From a bacterium (GTDB lineage Bacteria > Bacteroidota > Bacteroidia > Flavobacteriales_D > Crocinitomicaceae), in contig JANSYQ010000029.1 in assembly GCA_024742305.1 (NCBI GenBank), forward strand, positions 1 through 42,456: a stretch of DNA of 42,456 nucleotides, in the 5' to 3' direction. Below, one piece after another: positions 1-6,950 of this stretch. The translations under genes and the position numbers were made by a program. The notes below the pieces were generated by a model. It ran no database searches. It was not told the origin of the DNA and saw only the letters and a list, made by a program, of their open reading frames with translations. The stretch's first letter is position 1. The number at the start of each line of letters is the position of its first letter.

Positions 1-245
1 CTATTCCGAGATTGAATCGTTTCAAGAAGAAAATGCCTTGGGTACTGAAGGACGGACAGCACTAAATTGCTTTTATTTGGGGCGACCACAGCGCCTTTGC
101 CGTAGCTTCGGCGAAGGAACAAAGGCACAAAGAGCACGGAGACAATTAGAGTTTTGAAGTGCACGGGGTGATCACTTTGTGATCATTGGGCGGTGTCTAT
201 TCCGAGATTGAATCGTTTCAAGAAGAAAATGCCTTGGGTACTGAA
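1..245. repeat. Direct repeat, 49 bp (1-49 and 197-245)
   Basis: Bases 1-49 are repeated without mismatch at 197-245; the copies diverge directly afterwards. Read from base 2, both copies encode a peptide beginning YSEIESFQEENALG that soon meets a stop (at about 156 and 268). This looks like a duplicated 3' end of a gene lying left of the window, with about 147 bp of repeat-rich DNA between the copies. The parent gene is not visible, so the function is unknown. Confidence 0.6.
91..118 (+). repeat. 28-bp dispersed palindromic element, copy 1
   Basis: This GC-rich element contains the partly self-complementary core CCGTAGCTTCGGCG. An inverted copy with 27 of 28 matching bases lies at 25386-25413, directly after fumC. 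It is followed by a CACAAAGAGCACGGAG segment resembling the CACAAAG/CACGGAG sequences at 2401-2431 and 2469-2490. Such short intergenic elements are of the REP type; no protein is encoded. Confidence 0.6.
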
Positions 246-267
246 AGATGGAGAACATTAAGTAAAT

Positions 268-355
268 AGTCAGAAGTAAAAAGAGATAAGTACACTAAGG
301 TTCTCGAAGTGTACTTTTCACTTCTCACTGATCTCTTCTGACTCAATAATTGAGT
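268..355. repeat. Nested inverted repeats (long imperfect hairpin)
   Basis: AGTCAGAAG (268-276) is complementary to CTTCTGACT (335-343), apart from the end bases. Nested inside are the perfect arms AAGTACAC (288-295) and GTGTACTT (309-316). A third inverted repeat, ACTCAA/TTGAGT, spans 341-355. It could be a MITE-like or REP-like element; there is no U-tract typical of a terminator. The rest of 356-451 holds the TTGTTG/CAACAA arms just before the first gene and nothing else recognisable. Confidence 0.5.
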
Positions 356-451
356 TCTATGGATAATATGAAGGTGTTCGCGGAGCAAAATTGAGTGTGA
401 GAGTGGTATCGTGAGGTTGTTGTATATTCACAACAATAGAAACTACAACCA

Positions 452-955
452 ATGGACAAATCCCCTCAAATAACGATTGCCACTCAAAGTAAATCATCCT
501 TATATATTGGTATTTCCATTGTGATTCTTGCAAACTTGGGAGGTGCTGGAATTTTGATTTTCAAGTGGGACGATCTTGAGTTCTATCAATTTGGTCTGCT
601 TGCATCCATACTTGCCTCTATCGTTTTTCTTTGGCTCTATGCTTTGAAATTGGAGTATGCGGATGGAGAAATCTTTTTGAAGTTCTTGTTTGGTCGAAAG
701 CACTATACAACGCAAGATATTGCTGATGCTCGCATGTACAAAAGAAGAGGCTCGGAATACCTTCGTTTGAAGTTTAAACGAGGCTATGGACCGAGAAAAG
801 TTTTCCAATTTGCTCTACACCAAAACGGACAAGAAATCGCTGATTTTTTGAATGAGCTAATGAAACACGGGGTAAAAGTGTATGCCAATCGTTCGTTGGA
901 GACCAAGGTATATTTCAGTAAAGAGCGCGGGCAGTTTGAGTGTTTTCAAGATTAA
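452..955 (+). CDS. Hypothetical two-helix membrane protein
   Basis: A 167-residue protein of unknown function. Two hydrophobic helices (about residues 17-37 and 46-66) are followed by a roughly 100-residue soluble, basic domain rich in alternating beta-type segments (residues 68-167). The arrangement resembles small bacterial membrane proteins with a PH-like domain behind a helical hairpin, but I cannot name the family. The gene stands alone: the region upstream is repeats, and dinB converges from the right. The start is the first ATG after the inverted repeat TTGTTG/CAACAA at about 418-436, and no strong Shine-Dalgarno sequence is present, as is usual in Bacteroidota. Confidence that it is a real gene comes from its length and plausible topology. 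Confidence 0.65.
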   Translation: MDKSPQITIATQSKSSLYIGISIVILANLGGAGILIFKWDDLEFYQFGLLASILASIVFLWLYALKLEYADGEIFLKFLFGRKHYTTQDIADARMYKRRGSEYLRLKFKRGYGPRKVFQFALHQNGQEIADFLNELMKHGVKVYANRSLETKVYFSKERGQFECFQD

Positions 956-1019
956 TGTTTGCTTCTCGATGTCCGGGAAATAGTCTTCGGATAATTAATT
1001 CAATTTTGGTACAACATCC

Positions 1020-1107
1020 TACCCCTAGCCCCCTCCAAAGGGTGAATGGTTCCTGTCCTTGATTATCAATTTTTCAGGAAATGCGGCTTCCCCCTCTAGG
1101 AGGGGGA
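1020..1107. repeat. CCCCTAGCCCCCTCC-type intergenic repeat with strong palindrome
   Basis: The stretch between the 452-955 gene and dinB begins with CCCCTAGCCCCCTCCAAAGG and contains a perfect hairpin, TCCCCCTC (1089-1096), TAG, GAGGGGGA (1100-1107). Similar C-rich repeats are common between genes in Bacteroidota. It sits downstream of both converging genes and could also act as a transcription end, though neither strand shows a clear U-tract beside the stem. Confidence 0.5.
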
Positions 1108-1142
1108 TTCGAGGGAGAGGACCACAACGATCCCTAATTCCG

Positions 1143-2348
1143 TCACTGTCTTCGATTCGCCAACAGCGGCGGTGGCTCTCCATTAAACGGGTTCCAGCGA
1201 CTGATACTTTTTGCCTCCATTCCTTTGGCGCGCATCACGGCACGATCTCCATATCGATCTCGGATGTGATCCATTGCTTTGTACAAGTCGAGCACCTTGG
1301 GGTCCTCAAACAAGCTGATTTGGTGCGCTCCTTCGACCAAGTGACTGAAGCGAACTCCAATCAATCGGACAAGTACACGGCGGTTGTATAATTTACGGTA
1401 CAACTCCAGCACAATGGGCAAAATAGTGTGATCGGAGGCACTGTACGGAATCATTCGCTGTAGGGTGTAGGTTTGGAAGTCAGAATAGCGGATTTTTACG
1501 GTAATACACGCCGTTAGTTTGTTCCCTCGACGTAATTGAAAGACCAAGTTTTCTGCCATGGCAATCATGATTCCTTCCAGTTTGTTGACATCAATGGTGT
1601 CTTTGTCGAAGGTGCGTTCTGTAGAAATCGACTTGCGTTCCTGATATTGAATCACCGGGCTATTATCAATGCCATTCGCCTTTTTCCAAATGGTGGTTCC
1701 GTGTTTTCCCAGCACTTTTTCGAGTAGCTCGATAGGCATTTCCTGTACGGTTTGAATTCTCTTCACACCCAAATCGCACAAGGTTCGGTAGGTTTTGTCG
1801 CCCACCATAGGAATTTTCTTCACGGAGAGCGGCGCTAGAAATGGTTTTTCGGTTCCGGCAATCACGCTGATTTCGTTATTGGGCTTGGCTTCTCCCGTTG
1901 CTACTTTGGAAACGGTTTTATTGATGGACAACCCAAAGGAAATGGGCAATCCAGATTCTCGAATGATTTTCTGTCGGAGTTCGGAAGCAAATTTCTGACA
2001 ACCAAAAAAGCGATCCATCCCGGAAAGATCGAGGTAGAATTCGTCTACGGAGGTTTTTTCATAGAGCGGCACTTCTCCTTTAATAATTTCGGTAACAATA
2101 CCGGAGTATTTGGAATACAAACCCGAGTTTCCACGAAGGATCACAGCTTCGGGACAGAGCTGTTTGGCCATTCTCATGGGCATTGCCGAGTGGATTCCAA
2201 AACGACGTGCCTCGTAACTACAAGAGGCTACCACTCCACGGTCGGAGGTACCTCCAATGAGAATAGGTCGCCCATTCAGACGGCTGTCTACCAATCGTTC
2301 GCAGGAAACGAAAAAGGTATCGAGATCGAGATGTAGTACAGATTTCAT
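1143..2348 (-). CDS. dinB: DNA polymerase IV (Y-family translesion polymerase)
   Basis: A 401-residue Y-family polymerase that copies past damaged template bases. The palm carries HLDLDTFF with Asp8, and SVDE with Asp102/Glu103, the three metal-binding acidic residues. SYEARRFG follows the finger signature, and helix-hairpin-helix and little-finger regions occupy about 175-340. QISLF at 343-347 is a canonical beta-clamp-binding motif. I chose the ATG at 2348 because the family begins right before this first beta strand; an in-frame upstream extension of 19 residues is unlike the family. It lies 310 bp downstream of, and in the same direction as, the DnaE2-like polymerase, which fits joint work in damage tolerance. 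The gap is filled with repeats, so shared transcription is not certain. Confidence 0.95.
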   Translation of the reverse strand: MKSVLHLDLDTFFVSCERLVDSRLNGRPILIGGTSDRGVVASCSYEARRFGIHSAMPMRMAKQLCPEAVILRGNSGLYSKYSGIVTEIIKGEVPLYEKTSVDEFYLDLSGMDRFFGCQKFASELRQKIIRESGLPISFGLSINKTVSKVATGEAKPNNEISVIAGTEKPFLAPLSVKKIPMVGDKTYRTLCDLGVKRIQTVQEMPIELLEKVLGKHGTTIWKKANGIDNSPVIQYQERKSISTERTFDKDTIDVNKLEGIMIAMAENLVFQLRRGNKLTACITVKIRYSDFQTYTLQRMIPYSASDHTILPIVLELYRKLYNRRVLVRLIGVRFSHLVEGAHQISLFEDPKVLDLYKAMDHIRDRYGDRAVMRAKGMEAKSISRWNPFNGEPPPLLANRRQ

Positions 2349-2658
2349 GGCAGTTTGGGGTGTGAGGTTCAAGTTTGAAGAGAGAGTGTGAGAAAGGAAA
2401 ACCACGGAGGCACAAAGAACACAAAGATTTCATTTGAATGTGATGTATGTTATAAAGAACACTAAAGGCCCTAGTGCCCTCCGTGTCTTTGTGGTAAACT
2501 ATGCCCTAGTTTCATCAAAAAACGCAAGAAACACAACATCGGAGCACTGTAGTGTACACAACTACACGCAAACCAAAACTATACATGTACAACACTTCTT
2601 GTCATGTCTCTTGCGCCTTCCCACCTGTGACAGGCAGGTCTCCCATAGTGGTTAGGGA
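2349..2658. repeat. Repeat-filled gap between dnaE2-like gene and dinB
   Basis: No gene is seen. The gap contains the CACGGAGGCACAAAGAAC-type repeat (about 2401-2431) and an inverted relative (about 2469-2490), a GTGTGAG-type repeat (about 2353-2393) related to copies at 3055-3078 and 14031-14057, and a small palindrome near 2618-2640 (CCACCTGTGACAGGCAGGTC). These are typical short dispersed intergenic repeats. Their presence between two genes expected to be expressed together suggests the gap grew by repeat insertion. Confidence 0.55.
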
Positions 2659-5600
2659 TTACTCATCTTTTCTGTTCGTTCGTTTTCCATAATCTCTTCG
2701 TTTGTTCCATGTTGTTTCATTTTTATCAGTTCGCACTTCCGCGTAGCGCGGATCTTCTATAATTGGCATCTTCTCCATGTAGTTTGCCTCTACAATCAAG
2801 GCGTCGTATTCGATGGTCACTTTTCCTCTGACTTTGTACACGCCTGCTCCGCGAATTCGGTATTGCTTTGCGACGTCGGGAAAGTGGACCGTATCCAGCC
2901 AGTTTCCTTCTACATCTAGGAAAGTTCCGAAGAACATGTGCTCTCCACCCGATGTTGTGGTACGCTTGGCATGGATGTAATGTCCCATGATCCAAACTTC
3001 CTTGTTTTTGTAGTTGGGGAGATCTTTGGCGAGGACGTATGGGGCATCAGTGGAAGTTTGGGTGTGAGAGTTCGTGTTAAGGGCATCTTGATTCGGCATC
3101 TTGGCATCTCGACAAGCTCGATGACCTTCGACTGCCTCTTTCTCTTCTTCCGGGATTAAGTTGAAGGGGGAGTAGACCGAGAAACCCAACAGCTCCATCT
3201 GATCAAATGCATCTTCTTGCCATGTGTTTTGCAAGGCTGGGATTTCGAATTCTTTGGGTTTGACACGAAACAAATCGGCCATCAGGATATCTTTTTGCGA
3301 TTCCTTATTCCATTTTACGTGCGCCTCCCATAAAAGCGTTCTTTTATCCTTTCCAGTGAATCGAAGTGCATTGATGCGGATGAGAATGACAATCTGCTCC
3401 ATCGATATGGGAATTCTATCGAGGATGTCGTCCAAATCTTCATACGGACCGTTGATTTCCCGATCTCTCATTATCATAGTGGCGGTTTTCGTATCAAACG
3501 AGTGCAACAAGTGGAATCCAAGGTAGATGTCCGTTCCCTTCAATACTGTATACAAGTTGCTGGTATTGATACACGGCGGGTGTATCGTGGCACCGAATAA
3601 TTTTGCTTCGTAGACGTAGAGTTCCGTTCGGTAAAACCCTCCGTAATTGTTGATGGTCGCCACCATGAATTCCAGCGGATAGTAGGCTTTGAGGTACAAG
3701 CACTGATAACTTTCCACGGCATACGAAGCCGAGTGTCCCTTCGCGAAAGCATAACCGGCAAAACTTTCCGTTTGCATCCAAACATCTCGCGTTAGTTGAT
3801 CGTCGTAGCCTTTCTTTCGGCAGTTTTCGAAAAATTTTCGCTTCACAGCTTGAAATTCTTCCCGCGAGCGATACTTCCCCGACATCCCCCGACGCATTTT
3901 GTCCGCTTCGCCCAAATCAAGTCCAGCAAAGTGGTGCGCCACTTTAATCACATCTTCCTGATACACCATTACGCCGTAGGTTTCCGGCATCAACTCCAGC
4001 AGTACCGGGTGTGCTTCTTTTCGCTTTACGGGATCACGAAATCGTTGAATGTACGCTTGCATCATTCCCGACTTGGACACCCCCGGACGAATCACAGAAC
4101 TTGCCGCAACCAGCCCCAAGTAATCATCTACACGTAATTTTGTGAGCAACATGCGCATGGCGGGAGACTCCACATAAAAACATCCAATGGGCTTGGCTTC
4201 GATCAACATCTCTCGAACTTTTGGATCCTTTTTCAGCATCGTCATATTGTGGATGTCGATTTCAGTATGCGGATCGTTTGCCCGAATTATGTCGATGGTG
4301 TCTTTGATTTTACTCAATCCGCGCTGACTCAGAATATCGAACTTGTAGAGACCCACATCCTCAGCAATATGCATATCGAACTGAATAGTTGGGTAGCCTT
4401 TTGGAGGTAAAAATGTCGCTGAAAATGACGCAATAGGCTTTTCTGAAATGATGATTCCGCTGGCGTGAACGCTCAAATGACTAGGGAATCCGTGGATGTA
4501 TTTTGAATACTTGATCACCAAGGATGACAAATGGTTCAACTCCCAAGGTTGCACATCGCCTTTGGAGAGTTTGTCAATTTCCTCTTTTGGCAAACCAAAC
4601 ACTTTTCCCAATTCACGAATCACCGCCCGATCTTTGAAGGTGTTGTACGTTGCCACCAAAGCGACATTATTAAAGCGCTCAAAAATGTAACGGGTGATGT
4701 CTTCTCGGTCGCGCCATGAAAAGTCGATATCAAAATCCGGGGGATTCTGTCGGTACAAGTTGATGAAGCGCTCAAAGTAGAGATCCAGTTCAATGGGATC
4801 TACATCGGTGATACGCAACAAATATGCTACCACACTGTTCGCACCGCTTCCTCTCCCAACGTAGAAATAACCTTTGCTTCGTGCATACTTTACAATGTCC
4901 CAGTTCATGAGGAAATACGAGACAAATCCCATCTGCTTGATGGTGTCCATTTCCTTTTTGATGCGGGCATATATTTCGTCCGTAATATTTGGGTATCGAT
5001 AGAACAACCCTTCATTGCACAGGCGTTCCAACAGGGCGAGGTCGCTTTCTTCACTTCCCGTGTAATGCTTCTGATTTTGCGGAACAACGTTTGGTGCGAA
5101 GGAGAAAGAAATCTTGCAGGCATCCAAAATCGACTTGGTGTTTTCAATCAAATCGGGGAATTCGCTGAATGTTCGGTGTAGGGCTTCTCTGCTCCACAAA
5201 ACATCCGTTTCTTTCGCTTGTTCGGTAACGGGTAATTTGCTCAGTAGAATATTTAGGTCAATCGCTCGAAGCAATCGGTGCGCGTTGAAGTCTTTCTTAT
5301 GTCGGAAAGTCGCCGGTTGTAAAATCACCATGCGCGAAGTATCCAATTGGTGAAGGCGGATTTGCGGTAAATCTTCCGAGCGTACTCCCACATATTCACA
5401 GCGTTTCAGCTCTCGATTTACTCCCTTTTTGAAAGGATAAATAGTCACGGTGTGCTTCAACTGCGGTGCCTCATCAGGAAACTGTTTTTCTTCGTGCAGC
5501 ATCTGAGACAGGTAATTGTTAATCGCCTCAAAGCCTTCGTTATTACGCGCTAGGAGAATGAACTTTTGATCCACACCATTGCGAAAATCAACACCAAGTA

Positions 5601-5775
5601 CAGGATCGATCTCCAGCTTTGGTGCCTCTCTGAGTAGTTCCAAACAAGCCGATGTGGTATTGATGTCTGTTATCGCGAATCGGAAGCAATCGTTTTTCTT
5701 CGCTTCTTCTGCCAATTCTTTTGGCGACATAGCCCCATACCGCAGACTGTAATATGTGTGCGCATTCAAATACAT
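2659..5775 (-). CDS. dnaE2: DnaE2-like DNA polymerase III alpha subunit (error-prone type)
   Basis: A C-family polymerase of 1038 residues. An N-terminal PHP domain (about 1-220) is followed by the polymerase core with VGRGSGAN (306-313), the catalytic PDFDIDF (346-352; Asp349 and Asp351) and a later KFDIL aspartate. A helix-hairpin-helix region and a C-terminal OB domain (about 910-1000, VWIMGHY onward) follow. The replicative DnaE is usually longer; size and the neighbouring dinB favour the damage-inducible DnaE2 type. The PHP metal site is degenerate: the usual HxH reads NAH (residues 4-6) and the usual TDH reads TDI (36-38), so proofreading by PHP is unlikely. The start at 5775 (MYLNAHTYYS) matches the family; earlier in-frame ATGs at 5817 and 5862 add unconserved sequence. 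A linker near residues 880-910 contains repeat-derived sequence. Confidence 0.88.
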   Translation of the reverse strand: MYLNAHTYYSLRYGAMSPKELAEEAKKNDCFRFAITDINTTSACLELLREAPKLEIDPVLGVDFRNGVDQKFILLARNNEGFEAINNYLSQMLHEEKQFPDEAPQLKHTVTIYPFKKGVNRELKRCEYVGVRSEDLPQIRLHQLDTSRMVILQPATFRHKKDFNAHRLLRAIDLNILLSKLPVTEQAKETDVLWSREALHRTFSEFPDLIENTKSILDACKISFSFAPNVVPQNQKHYTGSEESDLALLERLCNEGLFYRYPNITDEIYARIKKEMDTIKQMGFVSYFLMNWDIVKYARSKGYFYVGRGSGANSVVAYLLRITDVDPIELDLYFERFINLYRQNPPDFDIDFSWRDREDITRYIFERFNNVALVATYNTFKDRAVIRELGKVFGLPKEEIDKLSKGDVQPWELNHLSSLVIKYSKYIHGFPSHLSVHASGIIISEKPIASFSATFLPPKGYPTIQFDMHIAEDVGLYKFDILSQRGLSKIKDTIDIIRANDPHTEIDIHNMTMLKKDPKVREMLIEAKPIGCFYVESPAMRMLLTKLRVDDYLGLVAASSVIRPGVSKSGMMQAYIQRFRDPVKRKEAHPVLLELMPETYGVMVYQEDVIKVAHHFAGLDLGEADKMRRGMSGKYRSREEFQAVKRKFFENCRKKGYDDQLTRDVWMQTESFAGYAFAKGHSASYAVESYQCLYLKAYYPLEFMVATINNYGGFYRTELYVYEAKLFGATIHPPCINTSNLYTVLKGTDIYLGFHLLHSFDTKTATMIMRDREINGPYEDLDDILDRIPISMEQIVILIRINALRFTGKDKRTLLWEAHVKWNKESQKDILMADLFRVKPKEFEIPALQNTWQEDAFDQMELLGFSVYSPFNLIPEEEKEAVEGHRACRDAKMPNQDALNTNSHTQTSTDAPYVLAKDLPNYKNKEVWIMGHYIHAKRTTTSGGEHMFFGTFLDVEGNWLDTVHFPDVAKQYRIRGAGVYKVRGKVTIEYDALIVEANYMEKMPIIEDPRYAEVRTDKNETTWNKRRDYGKRTNRKDE
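3055..3126. repeat. Intergenic-type repeats inside the dnaE2 coding region
   Basis: Bases 3106-3126 (core CTCGACAAGCTCGATGACC) match 19 of 21 bases of the intergenic element at 13941-13961. Bases 3055-3078 (AGTTTGGGTGTGAGAGTTC) resemble the repeat at 2353 just before dinB and one beside gcvP. Both sit in-frame in the linker between the helix-hairpin-helix and OB domains of the polymerase, encoding a hydrophilic stretch around EGHRACRDAKMPNQD. Confidence 0.6.
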
Positions 5776-5894
5776 GATGTTGTTTATTTTCTTGCTTTCG
5801 TGAGGTTTCTCCTTCATAGCAAGTATTGCGGCGAAGGAACTGCAGCGAAGCAATAAGTACATCCGAAGGTTGGTCGGACAATGAGGCTGAGGGA

Positions 5895-5961
5895 CAAAAC
5901 TATGAAAATCTAATCGTATTTTGATTAGTTTTTAATCAAAAAGTTTTTAACCGTTGATTAG
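5895..5961 (-). promoter_or_regulatory. Predicted dnaE2 promoter with clustered TTGATTAG operator half-sites
   Basis: On the minus strand TAGTTTTG (5902-5895) matches the Bacteroidota -7 box TAnnTTTG exactly. Directly upstream lies a perfect palindrome with 9-bp arms TTTTGATTA (5919-5927) and TAATCAAAA (5933-5941) around GTTTT. Additional copies of the half-site are CTAATC (5910-5915) and TTGATTAG (5954-5961). The palindrome covers the -20 to -40 region, a position where a repressor would block transcription. The regulator is unknown; a LexA-like or XRE-type damage-response repressor is an inference from the gene controlled. It could also act on the divergent operon starting at 6081. Confidence 0.55.
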
Positions 5962-6080
5962 AAGGTTAGCAACAAGAAATGAACAACAAGACTCCTGGAG
6001 CATCGGCACGAGCCTCGTTGACTTCAAGAACCTCAGTCAACAGGGAATCCGTTATCTTTACCAAAAACGGAAACTAACGA

Positions 6081-6950
6081 GTGAAACTCCTACGTGCATT
6101 ATCCATCCAACAATGGCTGAAGAATATATTGATCTTCATCCCGGCGGTCTTCGCCTCAGTTGTTTGGGACATGGATTTAATTCTTCCTTTGGCGATGGCG
6201 TTTTTCGGTTTCTCACTAATAGCATCAGCCGTTTATGTTCACAACGACATTACCGATAGAGCTTTTGATGCACAGCACCCCGAAAAGAAGAAGCGCAGTA
6301 TTGCCGCCGGAGTTATTTCCATTCAGCGTGCACGGATTCTCCAACTAACACTAATCATCACCGGAGGAATCCTACTTTCTATGATTTCCTGGAAGGTTTT
6401 TCTCTTGGGAGCCGCCTACCTCATCATCAACCTGCTGTACTCTCAAGTGCTCAAGCAAATTCCGTTGATTGATTTGATCCCCATCATTTCCGGCTACTTC
6501 ATTCGCTTGTTGATTGGAGAAGATATTGCTCACGCGCCCTTAAGTATTTGGGTACTCGTAGTGGTTGGATTGCTTGCCACTTATTTGGTGCTCATGAAAC
6601 GACAAGGCGATGTGACGATTTATCAAGCAACGGGTGTATTGCACCGAAAAACGGTTCCTTTTTATGCAAAAATGAATCTTCCGCTCATCACACAAATTCT
6701 CGTTCACGTGATAGCTTTGGTTTTTGCAGCCTACATTCACTTCGTCTTTGTACACTACTCATCAACATCAGGCTACTTGCCGTACGTAGCAATTCCTATC
6801 GCCTATCTCGCCATTTTAAGTTATCACAGAAAGGCAGCACAAGAAATCCAAAAAGATCCCATTACAGTTTTGCTGAAGAATCCATCCAGTTTTATTTTGG
6901 CTGCAATAAGTTTTGTACTGTTATTAGTAACGCTCTATCTGACGCAATGA
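6081..6950 (+). CDS. UbiA-family polyprenyl-phosphate phosphoribosyltransferase (DPPR synthase-like)
   Basis: A 289-residue integral membrane protein of the UbiA superfamily with about eight or nine helices. The first Asp-rich motif is NDITDRAFD (Asn55, Asp56, Asp59, Asp63), followed by KKRSIAAG, the pattern of decaprenyl-phosphate 5-phosphoribosyltransferases (mycobacterial Rv3806c type) rather than of quinone prenyltransferases. The predicted reaction is transfer of 5-phosphoribose from PRPP to polyprenyl phosphate at the inner membrane. The DprE1/DprE2 homologue directly downstream, overlapping by ATGA at 6947-6950, strongly supports this role. Translation starts at a GTG (6081). An in-frame upstream ATG is not evident. 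The 5' region (5962-6080) shows no clear gene. Confidence 0.85.
   Translation: MKLLRALSIQQWLKNILIFIPAVFASVVWDMDLILPLAMAFFGFSLIASAVYVHNDITDRAFDAQHPEKKKRSIAAGVISIQRARILQLTLIITGGILLSMISWKVFLLGAAYLIINLLYSQVLKQIPLIDLIPIISGYFIRLLIGEDIAHAPLSIWVLVVVGLLATYLVLMKRQGDVTIYQATGVLHRKTVPFYAKMNLPLITQILVHVIALVFAAYIHFVFVHYSSTSGYLPYVAIPIAYLAILSYHRKAAQEIQKDPITVLLKNPSSFILAAISFVLLLVTLYLTQ

Noticed and set aside
1059-1391. 110-codon plus-strand frame across the dinB 3' end
   Set aside because: It crosses the C-rich palindrome and the antisense of dinB; no protein features.
5954-6259. 101-codon plus-strand frame before and inside ubiA
   Set aside because: It overlaps the well-supported ubiA start in another frame and shows no domain.
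6548-6946. 133-codon N-terminal extension of the DprE fusion frame
   Set aside because: It overlaps the ubiA gene in another frame, has no similarity to DprE1, and the ATG at 6947 fits both the family start and the ATGA overlap.
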